The notes beneath the pieces are model-generated. The model did not search any database, was not told where the DNA came from, and saw only the letters and a program-made list of their open reading frames with translations. Positions 22,321 to 34,330 of a DNA stretch of 64,000 bases are shown here, piece after piece. A program made the translations under genes and the position numbers. Position 1 is the first letter of the stretch; the number at the start of each line of letters is the position of its first letter. This stretch comes from Miscanthus floridulus. Its lineage: Eukaryota; Streptophyta; Magnoliopsida; Poales; Poaceae. The stretch is from the NCBI RefSeq assembly GCF_019320115.1, contig NC_089581.1:66953500-67017499 (forward strand), in the 5' to 3' direction.

Positions 22321-24420
22321 GGTATGTTTTTAGTTGATGGCAAAACTACATTAGTTCTATTTGACTCTAGAGCAACTTGTTCTTACATATCATCCAAATT
22401 TGCACGAGAGCATGACCTGCCTGTAACCCCATGTGAAAAGCCTATCATCACCAGTTCACCTTTAGGAGACCTAAAATCCATCCACATCTGTAAGGGAGTG
22501 AGTCTTACTATTGAGGGTCTTACCTTTAAAGTCGACCTAACACTGTTACCTTCCACAAACCTAGATGTCATCTTAGGCATGGATTGGCTAACCATTCACC
22601 GAGGTATCATATCATGTTCACCTAGATACGTCCAAGTGACCCATCCATCAGGCCAAGTTATTAGATGTGAACCCTAGTCCGGAAAGTCCACTTCCATCCT
22701 ATGCGCCCTTAAAACCAGTTCAGAATCACAAAAAGAGGAGAAGACAGTTCATGATGTGCCTGTGGTTGGAGACTATCCCGATGTATTCCCTAAAGAATTA
22801 CCAGGTATGCCACCAGACCGTGATGTAGAGTTCATCATTGATCTTTTGTTGGGAACAGGACCCATTGCCAAGAGACCCTATCGCATGTTAGTTGATGAAC
22901 TGGCCGAGCTCAAGAAATAGCTTGATGAGCTCATCTCGAAGGGATATATTAGACCCAGTGCTTCACCCTGGGGATCCCCTATTCTGTTTGTTAAGAAGAA
23001 GGATGGCTTAATGAGAATGTGCATTGATTACCAGAACTTGAATGTAATCACCATCAAGAACATGTACCCTCTGCCAAGAATCGATGATTTGCTTGATCAG
23101 CTTCGAGGTGCCAAGTATTTCTCCAAGATTGATCTCAGATCTGGCTATCATCAGATGAAGATTCAAGAGAGTGACATCCCAAAGACAGCTTTTGTGACTA
23201 GGTATGGGCAGTTTGAGTTCACCGTGGTGTCCTTTGGACTCACGAAGGCTCTAGCATACTTCATGAACATGATGAATAAGGTTTTCATGAATGAACTGGA
23301 TAAGTTCATGGTAGTATTCATTGATGACATCCTTGTCTATTCACCCACCACTGAAGAACACAAACATCATCTGAGAACTATGCTTGAGAAACTAGCCCAA
23401 CATCAGCTCTACACAAATTTCAGCAAATGTGAATTTTGGCTATAGGAAGTTGCCTTCTTAGGCCATGTACTGTCAACTAAAGGTGTCGCAGTTGACCCAG
23501 CCAAGATTAAAGCTGTGAAAGAGTGGGATCAACCTCGTAATGTGATAGAAATCAGAAGTTTCTTGGGATTGGCTGGATATTATCGCTGATTCATTAAGAA
23601 CTTCTCCAAGATAGCCCGTCCAATGACCAACCTTCTGAAGAAGACTAAGGAGTTTGAATGGATGCCTGAGTGCGAACAAAGCTTCTAGGAATTGAAATAG
23701 AGGCTTACCACAACTCCTGTGCTAGCATTGTCTGATATCAGCAAAGATTTCATGGTCTATTGTGATGCATCCCATCAAGGACTTGGTTTTGTACTAATGC
23801 AAGATGGAAGAGTGATAGCATATGCGTCTTGACAGTTGAAAGAACACGAGAACCATTACCCAACCCATGATCTTGAGTTAGCAGCAGTTGTGCATGCCTT
23901 GAAGATCTAGAGGCACTACTTGATAGGCAACAAGTGTGATATCTATATGGATCACAAGATCTTGAAGTACTTTTTCACTCAAGAAGATTTGAATATGAGG
24001 CAATGCCGATGGCTAGAGTTGATCAAGGACTATGACCTGGAAATTCACTATCATCTAGGAAAAGCTAATGTAGTCATAGATGCTCTCAGTCGCAAGAGTT
24101 ACTGTCACACTTTGATCATTGAATCCGTACCACCTGAGCTCAAGGAAGAGATTGATCATTTCCAACTAGAGATACTACCGCATGGCTTGTTGAATGAGCT
24201 CTACATACAGTATGATCTCATAGATCGCATCTGTCAAGCTCAAAAAAGTTGTGAAGAGATCGAATATCTCCGTGGTCTAATGAAACTAGGCTACAAGACC
24301 AACCACCAGGAAGACAAACAAGGAACCATCTAGTTCAAGAATAGAATCTGTGTTCCATCCGACCTAGTGCTACGAGAGGAAATTCTGTCAGAAGCTCATG
24401 ATTCCAAGTACTGTATTCAC
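22315..24420 (+). pseudogene. pol: Gypsy T pol, first part: protease, RT, RNase H
   Basis: The frame is continuous from 22315 to the S1 insertion, broken by stops (mainly TAG, with two TGA). Protease loop LFDSRATCSYIS has Arg where the catalytic DSG glycine belongs, although the flanks and VILGMDWL are conserved. [45 protein letters not shown] (usually TNAP) and FIDDILVYS, with the catalytic DD intact. RNase H: MVYCDASHQGLG, the [14 protein letters not shown] stretch, and [10 protein letters not shown]. The integrase zinc-binding region begins just before 24420 and is split by S1 within that domain. Confidence 0.9.
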
Positions 24421-27400
24421 TGTCGCAGAACCGACCAATTTATAAGAGTACAAGTACAATGGCAGCCCGCAAGCGGTCGCATTGTCATACTTGAACCCAT
24501 ATAAACCCAGTAGTCCATCGAGTACCACGACGGGTCTCAATAAATGATTTACAACAACCAAGATCATACATGATTCAACATACATGCCACATATTACATA
24601 AAGTTCATAGATACATTTCATCATCAGAGTACAAATAAAAGTTATTACAAACCGAGTTTGATAGATAAAGCGGAAGCAAATAAGTTCAAAAATCAAGTTT
24701 CCAACATAGTTTGATACAGTACCAAGTAGGATCACGGTCCACAAAAGCAAAGACAGGGATTAATAAAGAAGCCTGCCCAAGGCTTACTCCTCATCCACGG
24801 CGGGATAGAAGCAACTCTTGCAATAACCATGATACACAGTGCCATCTGCAACAATGGGAAATAAAACCCTGAGTACAAGAAGGTACTCAGCTAGACTTAC
24901 CCGTCATAAACTAGAAATAAATCGACTCCAAGGATTATGCAAGGCTGTATAAGTGGACGTAGCTTGACAACATTTTGCATAAAGGCAATTGAGTTGGGGG
25001 TACAATTACGATTCCTTTATCAAGTTAATTATACTATCCATTTCTAGATTAGCAACTATCCTATGCCAAATAGGTGGTATATCAATTTAAAAGCATACAA
25101 TAGTAACCATAGCAGGTATTGTACTTCCATATTCATTCGAACCATCATGTTCCATAACATAGTTACTATGATGTTGGGACTAGCCAAGTTTCTCACTATC
25201 CGGGAGAGGCGGCGATTCGAATCAATTTCAACCAGCTGGGAATTTATTCCTAACACAAACCCAGGCATACCGCATGAAGGCAGCCTTAGGTCACCTTTGG
25301 TACAACTCAAGTCTACATTTCCTGGGTCCGTACTGCACCGCACAATCTGGAACACCAGATGCCAGGACATTCAGGCCTAGCCTACCCTTGGGCTTAGTCT
25401 GATCATTCCTTGAAAGGAGCGCACAACAAAATGGGTCCCGGCCTGAGTTGAATTACTCGGCTTCGCGGTCGGAACGAGTTATCCAGCCAGCTAAGTGAGA
25501 GGCATGCATTCAATCTTGTCAGAAGCGCCAACAATGGTACGGTCCTTAATTGACACAGACGGGGATAGATCCACACCCAAGACCTCCATGTCTCGTTGCT
25601 TCTCTATCGACATCCTGCTCGGTCTCGATTTTCTTTTACCCCATGGTTCTGTTCCACGATAGCAAATATAGCCAACCGTGCTCCGGTATCCACCTATATC
25701 TCGCAGGTGACAGGACATCACCCGACTTCTACTGGTCTAAGCATGGCTAAGCATATATTCGATCCTGGACCTATACCAGTTAAAGGTGTAATATCTAGAC
25801 AAGGAATGTATATGCATCAAGTGGTTCCATTCAACTCTTATAACCTAATGCATCAATCATAAGTACTTAAGTAATCATTTGTAAAATACTGGGAGACTTA
25901 GAATGCTCCGGGGCTTGCCTCACAGAAAGGAAGTAGGGCAGTGGTCAGGACACTCCAGAAGCTCTTCAAGATTCTGCTCCATGCCTTCGGGAGCTGTGGC
26001 TTGAGGATTCTCCTGCTGGTCCCCTTCCTCTGCTTCGTCGAATTCTAGCAATGTTATCTCTTCCTTCGATCCTAGATGCATGAATATGGCATAAGGTATT
26101 GTGAATGCATACATGCATACAAGTATAGCATGATGACACATGATGAATGCATTCATATACGTATTCGTAATAGCATGGTGTTAACAAGTGCATCATGTTT
26201 ATTGAGTAGGTGCATATCTCTTCTCGATTATTTAATTAACTATTTCCACAATGCATCTACTATATTACAAGACAGCAGCTACGTGTTTCACTCATAAATG
26301 GAGTTCTACTAATCCAAATGTAGTGATCCTAGACTTTCTGGAAAGCTTATCAAATTATCTACAACTTTGTTATTAAGCATTTTTACAGCAAACATAATCC
26401 CTATCATGCAACTTATCAAACTACAGAATCTATCCGGAATCCTTTTAAATTTGCATTTTAAAGCAACAATACTTCTACTTCATGTAATCACTCAAAGTTT
26501 GACAACATAAAGCCTACCAACAGTTTAAGCATACCAAATACATCCAAGAAAATATAATGGTGAAGCCTAAACTATTTCTTTATATGCCTTTATTATTTTA
26601 TTTGGATACATAGGTTAAATAATAAATATATATCAAATATGCATCAAAAATTCTTAAAAATTTACAGTGCCTTACTAATGCTATCAAAGGACTACTGTAA
26701 AAGTTTCATGCCATTTTATTCAATAAAATACTATATACAAAAATGACAAGACAGAAAGGCTTAAAGTAGCATAAATAGAAAACCCTTGTGAAAAGTGTCA
26801 AGCAACAGATTTCCTATTTTTCTTAGCATCCTTATGGTACTATGATTACCCCCAACAAATTTCATGAATTTTGGATTCATAAATAATTTATAAAAATTCA
26901 TACAAGGATTAACTATTTATAAAAGAAAAATCTATAACTATAAATCTACCCATGCACTGATCCTCAAATTTTTACCAGAGTTCATACATGACAAGAATAG
27001 CTTACCACAAAAATTTCATAATTTTTGGAGCACAGGAACTCTAGATATAAAATAAACAAATTTGCATGCATTCAAAAACACATTTCAAATCTCTATTTAA
27101 ATCTCCCAAAATTTCTACTGTAAATGTCAAGAATATATTTTTCCTAAATACTACACTTCCTAAGGAACACTACACAATTTATTGCACAATTTTTGAAGCT
27201 ACCAAATTGGAGATATAAAAATCACAAAACAATTCAAAATCTGGAATCAAATGACCTATCCTATCTCCTGCTGTCGCTGACCGGTGGGACCCGTCGGTCA
27301 GAGGACCCCACATGTCATCGACCCAAAATAGGGTAGCTATGCTACGCTACGGTAGCGTGGCCAAAGCTCACCGACGGCGAACTTGCCGGCGGTGACATCA

Positions 27401-28922
27401 TCACACGATGATCTACTCGACTTCGCGCACACAATGCACTACTTGGTGGGACTTCTCATTGGTGCTAGCAATGGGGGCGGCGGCCATGGCGGGGTGGAAG
27501 TGCGGGTCGACGGTGAGACACTGGTGGAAGCTACGGTGACTCAATCAAGCGCTACGCCGAGCATCATAGAGCTACGGCGGACCTAGCTAGCGCTCTATCG
27601 TGGCCTAGGGCGGTCTGGTTAGGTGGGACCACGACGACGGAGGTGGTGGCGGAGCTTCGGTGAGGCGGTGCGCGGGGCTGGAGCTTACCGAGCTCAAACC
27701 GTGGGCATAGTTAGACGCGGTAGGTTGCTGGGGAGACAGTGGAGGACTGTGGTGGGGATGGAGGAGCTAGGCGCGAGCTGGCGCCTTCAACGGCGATGGC
27801 GGGCTCTCGGCGCCGAGGTTGCAGCTGCCGCGAGCGAGGTGAATGGCGAAGGAGAGCCAGGAATGCGAAACTGAGGGCATGGCTGAGTGCGGGCGGGTGC
27901 TAGAGAGGTGAAGGCGCGCACTGGCCTGCCCTGGCCACACGCGGCGAGGCACCGGTGATGCGCGGCCATTGCTAGCCACCACGCGGCGCGCGACAACTGA
28001 CGCCGGTCGGCCACCCATCCTGATTCAGTTGATTCAGAAACTGAAAGGGGCACCTGACAGCTAGTTTTTCGTTTGAATTATCTTTCAATGCAAAGCTAAC
28101 CAGTGAATGATTCCAAAACAAAATTTGTAGCCCTAAGTGCCCTCTACAATTCTTGTTCAAAGATCATGCTCTAATTCTTAACCAAAAATGAGTAATGTCA
28201 TCACCAAGATGGGTTTGTCAGGCTATCAGTCGAACAAAGACTTAGAAAATTTCGTAAGTGTTGAAATGTTGATTTTGCTGATTCTTGTGAGACCAATTCA
28301 AGCATGTTAGGAGCTAAATCAGTTAATGACCCAAAAATAAAAGTTGTTCCTTATAGCAAATACTACAAGTTTGCTTTAGTGATCTCCTCCATGCAAGGTT
28401 TCTAAAACCAAGTTCAAAATTGGTCAAACATGTCACATTTAAAGACTGGTGTGCTTCAAACCATGGCTTAATGACCTATTTACCCCTAACCATGAATATA
28501 AAAGTTGTTCATAATGATACTCTAAACATGTTTAAGCAATTTGCAAGGTCATTCAATCATTTCATGTAGTAGTCACTCATAGAGCTATTTAGTGTAATCA
28601 CATGAAACCTAACTTAAGGCTTGATCATGGGAAATGACGTTCATGAACTATGTTCCATTTGCTAACCTATGCATTGCCAATATATTTTTGTGACTCATAT
28701 CAACCATCTACATGTATACACTCATGATCATATGCATATACACATGGAGACATGAAATAATGAGAAAAGTTGCATATGTTCAAGAAACATGCGATAACAA
28801 GCAAACATTGCAGATGTTTCAATCCAATGTTTCAATTGTAAATGCTTGTTTATGAAATGCTTGATGATCATGCTCATGTTATGCAAGTCAAGTTATGCAA
28901 GGCTAACACCCGAGGTGTTACA
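24421..28922 (-). mobile_element. Solo LTR S1 (4.5 kb) in T pol
   Basis: Flanked by TSD TTCAC (24416-24420 and 28923-28927). On the minus strand it starts TGTAACACCTCGGGTGTTA and ends GGTTCTGCGACA, so it has proper TG...CA ends. There are no internal LTR pairs, primer site, polypurine tract or pol homology, so it is read as one LTR left by LTR-LTR recombination. The length and the TGTAACACC start resemble the LTRs of Tekay-like elements T and G. GC-rich DNA at about 27350-28020 contains short ORFs without recognisable products. Coding frame of T resumes in phase after it. Confidence 0.85.
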
Positions 28923-28927
28923 TTCAC

Positions 28928-30130
28928 CCTAGAGGTTCAAAGATGTATCAAGACTTGAAGAAACACTTTTGGTGGAAAGGCATGAAGACAGACATTGCGG
29001 GACATGTGGCATGATGTGACACCTATAATAGAGTCAAGGCTGAACATCAAAGGCCTGCAGGATTGCTAAAGCCTCTTGACGTTCCCGAGTGGAAATGGGA
29101 CAGCATATCCATGGATTTTATAGTTGGATTGCCCCAATCATAGAAAGGCAATGATTCCATCTGGGTGATTGTTGATCGTTTGACCAAGATTGCTCACTTT
29201 GTACCAGTTAAGAACAAGACCGATGCCGAAAAATTAGCAGATCTATATGTTGAGCATATTCTTAGACTGCATGGAGCTCCCTCTAGTATTGTATCTGATC
29301 GTGGTCCTCAGTTTGTGTCCCGATTCTAGGAAGCTCTGCACAAGTCCATTGGAACCAAACTTGATTTTAGTACCGCTTATCACCCACAGACAAATGGACA
29401 GACAGAACGAGTAAATCAGATCTTAGAAGACATGCTTCATGCTAGTGTACTGAATTATGGCTCTGATTGGGAGAAATGCCTACCCTATGCAGAGTTCTCT
29501 TACAACAACAGCTACCAAGCCAGTATCACGATGTTGCCATTTGAAGCTCTGTATGGCAGACCTTGTAAGACACCTTTGATGTGGTCCCAACCAGGAGATA
29601 GATCATTCTTTGACTCCGCTAAGATTCAAGATGCCGAAGAAGGAGTTGCTCAAGTGAAGGAGAATTTAAGGATTGCTCAAAGTCGATACAAGAGCTATGC
29701 TGACAAAAGAAGAAGAGAACTTGAGTTCAATGTGGGAGACTTCATCTATCTCAAGGTATCCCCGCTATGTGGAACTATCAGATTCCATGTGAAAGGAAAG
29801 CTTGCCCCTAGATTTGTTGGCCCATACAAGATTTGCAAGAGGATTGGAAAGCTTGCCTACAAACTTGAGCTACCTGAGGAATTGGCGGGTGTACATCCCG
29901 TATTCCATGTCTCTTAGCTACGCAAGTGTTTGAAAGTGCCTGATGAAGTAGTTCCAACTGATACACTTCACATTCAAGACACTCTCGAGTATAAAGAACA
30001 TCCTATCAGAATTCTGGGAAGAGATACCAAAGAGACCCGAAGCAAAACTATTCCTATGTGCAAGATCCAATGGAGCAATCACACTAAGAGAGAAGCAACA
30101 TGGGAGAAAGAGTCTGACCTCTGGCTATGA
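28928..30130 (+). pseudogene. pol: Gypsy T pol, second part: integrase and chromodomain
   Basis: Continues the pol frame after S1. Integrase: zinc-binding remnant ([16 protein letters not shown]), core with [22 protein letters not shown] and a DDE glutamate context ([12 protein letters not shown]). Stops within it are TGA near 29013 and TAG near 29141 and 29328. GPY/F-type C-terminus (LAPRFVGPYKICKRIGKLAYKLELP, split for reading here) ends HPVFHVS, followed by a TAG. A chromodomain lies at about 29985-30125 (EHPIRILGR...CKIQWSNHT..EATWEKESDL). This targets integration to heterochromatin in chromoviruses, by family knowledge. Stop TGA at 30128. Confidence 0.92.
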
Positions 30131-30185
30131 TATCCTTACCTCTTCAAAGAGTACGTTGCGCTTTAATCTTAGGGACAAGATTTTG

Positions 30186-30200
30186 TTAAGGGGGTAGGAC
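30186..30200 (+). promoter_or_regulatory. Polypurine tract of Gypsy T
   Basis: TTAAGGGGGTAGGAC abuts the 3' LTR, where plus-strand synthesis is primed. The matching tract of element G is TTAAGGGGGTAGAAT. Confidence 0.85.
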
Positions 30201-33200
30201 TGTAACAACCCAAAAATCCACACACCAAAAATCACAACTACAAAAATTTTGTTGTAACCCCATGCGATGTTGAGTGACATCTGTAGGAGCCAACCCTAGG
30301 TGTTGCATTAGAAGTAACCCTACTAGACAATTTCATGAGCATGGCATGTCATTTGTTATCATGTTTATTTAAATACTGACAAATGAAACATAGCATACAT
30401 TGTTAACTCAAATGGTGATTTGGATTTTCATTTGTTTTAAGTAGTGCCTAACAACTCCTTTAAAGAAATAAACCATAGAGTAATTATTAATCAAACCAAA
30501 GAATAAATGCTTAAAGAGGAAACTATTTCCATTTTTGTATAACAAAACTACACTTATTTTTGTTATACAAAATAGCTAAATAAATTCCTAATATATAGAT
30601 AAAAGAATGTTGTGGGCCTCATATCCAAAACTCCAATGAATAAGGTACACCAAATTTTGAATTCAAATTTCAAATCAATTTGAAATTTAAACAAAGGAGA
30701 AGAAAAATAAAACAAAAAAGGAAAAAGAAGATAAGAAGGCCCATAGCTGGCTCGGCCTGCTCGGCCTGCTAGCACGCAGCAGTAGCTAGCCAGCCCAGCT
30801 TGCGCACGCAGCAGCAGGCCGGCCCAACTCACGTGGCCAGCCTAGCAAACAGCCCAGTGCGTCGCTCATGCCCGCGTGCCTCCCTGCTTCACCGTTGCCG
30901 CTGCCACCGGACCCCACACGTCAGCTGCACCTCGCCACAGTGTCATCTTCCTCCCCATGCCGGCACCGCCTCCGTCCGACACCCCACCAAAGTGCCAGGC
31001 ATGGGGCCAGGATCACGCGAGTCATTTGGCCCTGTCCCCTTGGCGCTGGCCGCACACGCCTACACTCGGTGCATGTAGGCTAAGCCAGAGGAAAGAAGGG
31101 TGGACTCGGTCCACTGAAGACCAACCAACGATCCATGGACCGTGACATGAGTTCACCGTGAGCCATGCGGTGTGGGCCAAATGGTGGACAAAGCCTAGTG
31201 GAGGCTCATGGCTATGACATGGCAGCGCCACAGCATGCCACATGTCTGGGCCAAGCCAGCCCAAATCCAGTCCGTCTAGGCCCAACCTGGTTGACCGTTG
31301 ACTAGTCAACATTGATGGTTGACATGGCCCCACATGTCAGCGACACCGGGACTCTGGACCCACTCGTCAGTAAGTGACGTCATGACAACATCATGCGGGT
31401 CCCACCTGTCAGTAACAACACAGCCGAGGAGACGTCATGCTGACGTCACGATGACATCAACTGCTGACATCAGCTGCTGACATCAGCAGCCCTGGCCCAC
31501 ACGTTAGTGTCCCTAACCCATTGATCGTTGACTCGCCCGTTGACTTGATGTTGACTTTGACCAAACCCACAAGTCAGTGACCCAAGAGACCCTGTCCCCA
31601 CCTGTTGGAACCGATGACATTGATGACATCATGCTGACGTTAAGATGATGTCAGCAGGACCCCACTTGTCAGCTCAGAGTCGAGCCGATGATGTCATGCT
31701 GACATCAGCATGCCACATGGACCAGTCATAGCGTGACATGTGTCAGCCTAGGATTAATTCGACCTTTTCCATTTTTAGAGATGAATTAAACTTTGGAAAT
31801 TCATAACTAATTCATACGACCTCAGACAAATACGAAACCAGGACCAAAATTCATCTAAAATCGAGCTTTACACAATGAACCCATGTTTGAGTACATTTGG
31901 CTCTTTTGAATTTTCATTGCTTCTTTGTGCTATTTTATAGACGTCGCTAACGCGACTATAATGTGATCGTTGCAGACTCAGAGGAGAACTAGACGGACGA
32001 GGATCGTGAGTATCATGAGGAGAATAGAGATGACTACACTAAAGGTGCCACATCCCACCCAATCTCATAGCACCTATTACGCATGGCTAATATAGAACTG
32101 CTACTGCTTTACTTACTATTATAATCATACGATGATAGGACTTGCATGGTAGTATGCTTATTTGATGGCCTTTACCTTGATGCAACCTTACCCCTACATA
32201 CCCTGCTATTAGGCTAGACACACGCTTCCTGCTATATTTCATTGCTTATACTTCTACTACGCTTATACTACATTAAATGCATGGTGGAAACTAGTGTTAT
32301 CTGGACTATGGGGAGAGTGCTACGTGTGTGACTTGGGTGTGTGGAGGGTGAGGGCTGAGTCGACCAAGTTGGAGTATGCGACGAGCCTAGGGCAAGTCTT
32401 GCCATGGGGTGCTACCTGGGCACCCCTGGAATGGATACCTATGGTGGGTAAATGGTATATGAGGTGGCCCTGGGTGTGAACCTGTGATGGGAGGAGCCCA
32501 GGGTGGAGGTGCTGTGGTGGAACGGTAAATGGAAACCCTGATGAAGACATTCTAGCTTGGTCATCCCTAAGGACTTACTAGTACTCAGATTCACCGACAA
32601 GCCTTACGTACCACTTGCCCTATATGGTGCGGGATGGCCGGACTACTTGGTAGGATATTGCCACTACTGCTAGGTTGATAGCGGACAATGTAAGGAGGTA
32701 CAGGGCATGGAGGATTTTCCCCACACCCTTCCAAGACTTCATGGAGACCTTGTGGACCTAGCTCATGACTCATAGTTTTAGCCACCTTAGACTAGACTTG
32801 GGGTGTACCAGGGCTCAATGGTAGAGTGGAATTATCCAAGGCTAGCAAGCGGCCGAAATCAGCCCAGTTGACGATGGTCAGTGAAGAAGGAAGATCTTGT
32901 GGTTATGTAAAACCTCTACAGAGTGTATGGTTGATCGATCGATACATGTGCCGACTTGTCGGCTATGGTCCTTTCCTGGGTTTCGCTTAAACTAGATAGA
33001 GAGATGAGTCCTTCTCTTCTTCCCCCGTGAGAGAGTGTCGGTCATAGCAAGGGGCTATGGACCTTGAGGAAGTGCCGAGAGGGAGTCGGCCTATCGACTG
33101 AGCGATGGTATGGTGGTGATGTGGTGATGACATGGAGATGGTGGTATATTGATCCCAGGATCGAAACCTGGCTCTGGACGGGAATGGGGTGGAATGTGTG

Positions 33201-34325
33201 GGAATGGTGTTAAAACTTGACTATACTATTATATACTTGATATGCTAATATATATATAGGAAACTCCAGCCTTATAGGTTCCTTTTTATTATATCCAACT
33301 TGCATCCAATTTCCATAAAGCAATGCTTATAGGGTGGGAGTGGCCAGTACAAATCGTACTGATAAATTTTGGCACATAGGTTCTAATGGAGACGGGGATC
33401 CCAATCTTCCATCAGGTGATGGTAACTATCTTTGTGGCGGAGAATGACACACCAACCCTAAAGGAGGGGCGGTGGCTGTTTATGAAGACTCTAGGGTCAT
33501 GCAAGACCTTTGGACGCGCCCCTAATGGGCCCAAACTCGATACGTGGTCCAACGGACCAAAAGACGGTGTCGCAGCACCCTGGCAGATTCTGGACGCTGA
33601 CTTGTTTCAACGATTCCTGTTTATTCTGAACAGCTTTAGACGTGAAACCACATGGATTGGCTTCCTTATCAAATTAGCTTTCCATCCATATGTGGATCAT
33701 CTAAAACAGAGTCCGGATGCGTCCTGGGTGACCAGTTTAAGACAGACTAGTCCTAGAGGCCGAGGCAGACTCGAATTCTTGTTGGACTGGGCCTCCTGCT
33801 TGTGTTGGACGTCCTTGCTGGTCATCATCACCTCCACCACTTCCTCTAAGTCCTTCATGACCCTCTCCAATGTTCCTAAGCAAGATAACATCATTAGGTA
33901 GTAGTCTATTCTCAAAAGTATGAAAAGTATCACTTAAGAACGAGCTCACCTCTAAATTGAGTTGTCGCTTTCGAGCCCGGGTCATTGGACTTTGCATGAC
34001 GGTTGGAGGATCAGCGGCTACCTCTGAAGAAGTGATGTCCTCATCAGGTTCTGTTGAGGAGTATAGCTTCGAGGAGTTTGATGGTTGAGGGGTTTGTGCC
34101 TACGCTCGAGTTTAGCGATATTATCTTCAAGTTGTTCTGAATGAATGCTACTTTTGATTTCGCCAATGCGGCGATGTAATAAATTATGTAATTCTGTACT
34201 ATTTGTACTCTGATATTACGTTTTATGGATGTGATATTCGACTGGAATTTGGGTAATATGATCTTCAACGGTCTTATTACACTTCGACTCTGTGGATTTC
34301 CCTTCGCAGAAATCAGGTCGCTTCA
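30201..34325 (+). repeat. 3' LTR of Gypsy T (contains solo LTR S2)
   Basis: 4125 bp including S2 (33384-34046) and its duplicated GGTTC; without these 3457 bp, one base off the 5' LTR. The TGACGTCA array is present at 31375-31710 but more decayed: only two perfect copies (31375, 31441) remain and most others are TGACATCA. A short extra copy of CAGCTGCTGACAT is present. Confidence 0.95.
33384..34046 (-). mobile_element. Solo LTR S2, CRM-like, in T 3' LTR
   Basis: Target duplication GGTTC at 33379-33383 and 34047-34051; the 5' LTR of T shows the empty site at about 19027-19035. On the minus strand it starts TGATGAGGACATCACTTC and ends GTCTCCATTA (final CA decayed to TA). It aligns with the LTR of element C (60794-61708), with about 250 bp missing in the middle. 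The minus strand still encodes the pol tail (PMTRARKRQLNLEVSSFLSD, 33991-33930), as in C. Confidence 0.88.
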
Positions 34326-34330
34326 CCCCA

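Larger units (their letters stand above)
15849..34325 (+). mobile_element. Gypsy retrotransposon T, Tekay-like chromovirus
   Basis: TSD CCCCA at 15844-15848 and 34326-34330. LTRs of 3456 bp, and 3457 bp once S2 and its duplication are removed. TGTAACAACCC starts and TCGCTTCA ends each LTR. PBS for tRNA-Met, an extra ORF, gag, PR-RT-RH-INT with a chromodomain, and polypurine tract GTTAAGGGGGTAGGAC. Long LTRs, domain order and the C-terminal chromodomain fit the Tekay/Del lineage. In the first ~150 LTR bases I count six differences between the two copies, mostly transitions. The coding part is heavily decayed. Confidence 0.93.

Noticed and set aside
24421..28922. Host gene region between the two halves of T pol
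   Set aside because: Exact TTCAC duplication and TG...CA ends identify it as a solo LTR. ORFs within are short and unrecognisable.
33384..33901. 171-codon + strand ORF starting METGIPIFHQVM
   Set aside because: It lies inside solo LTR S2, antisense to the recognisable pol tail, and crosses an internal deletion.
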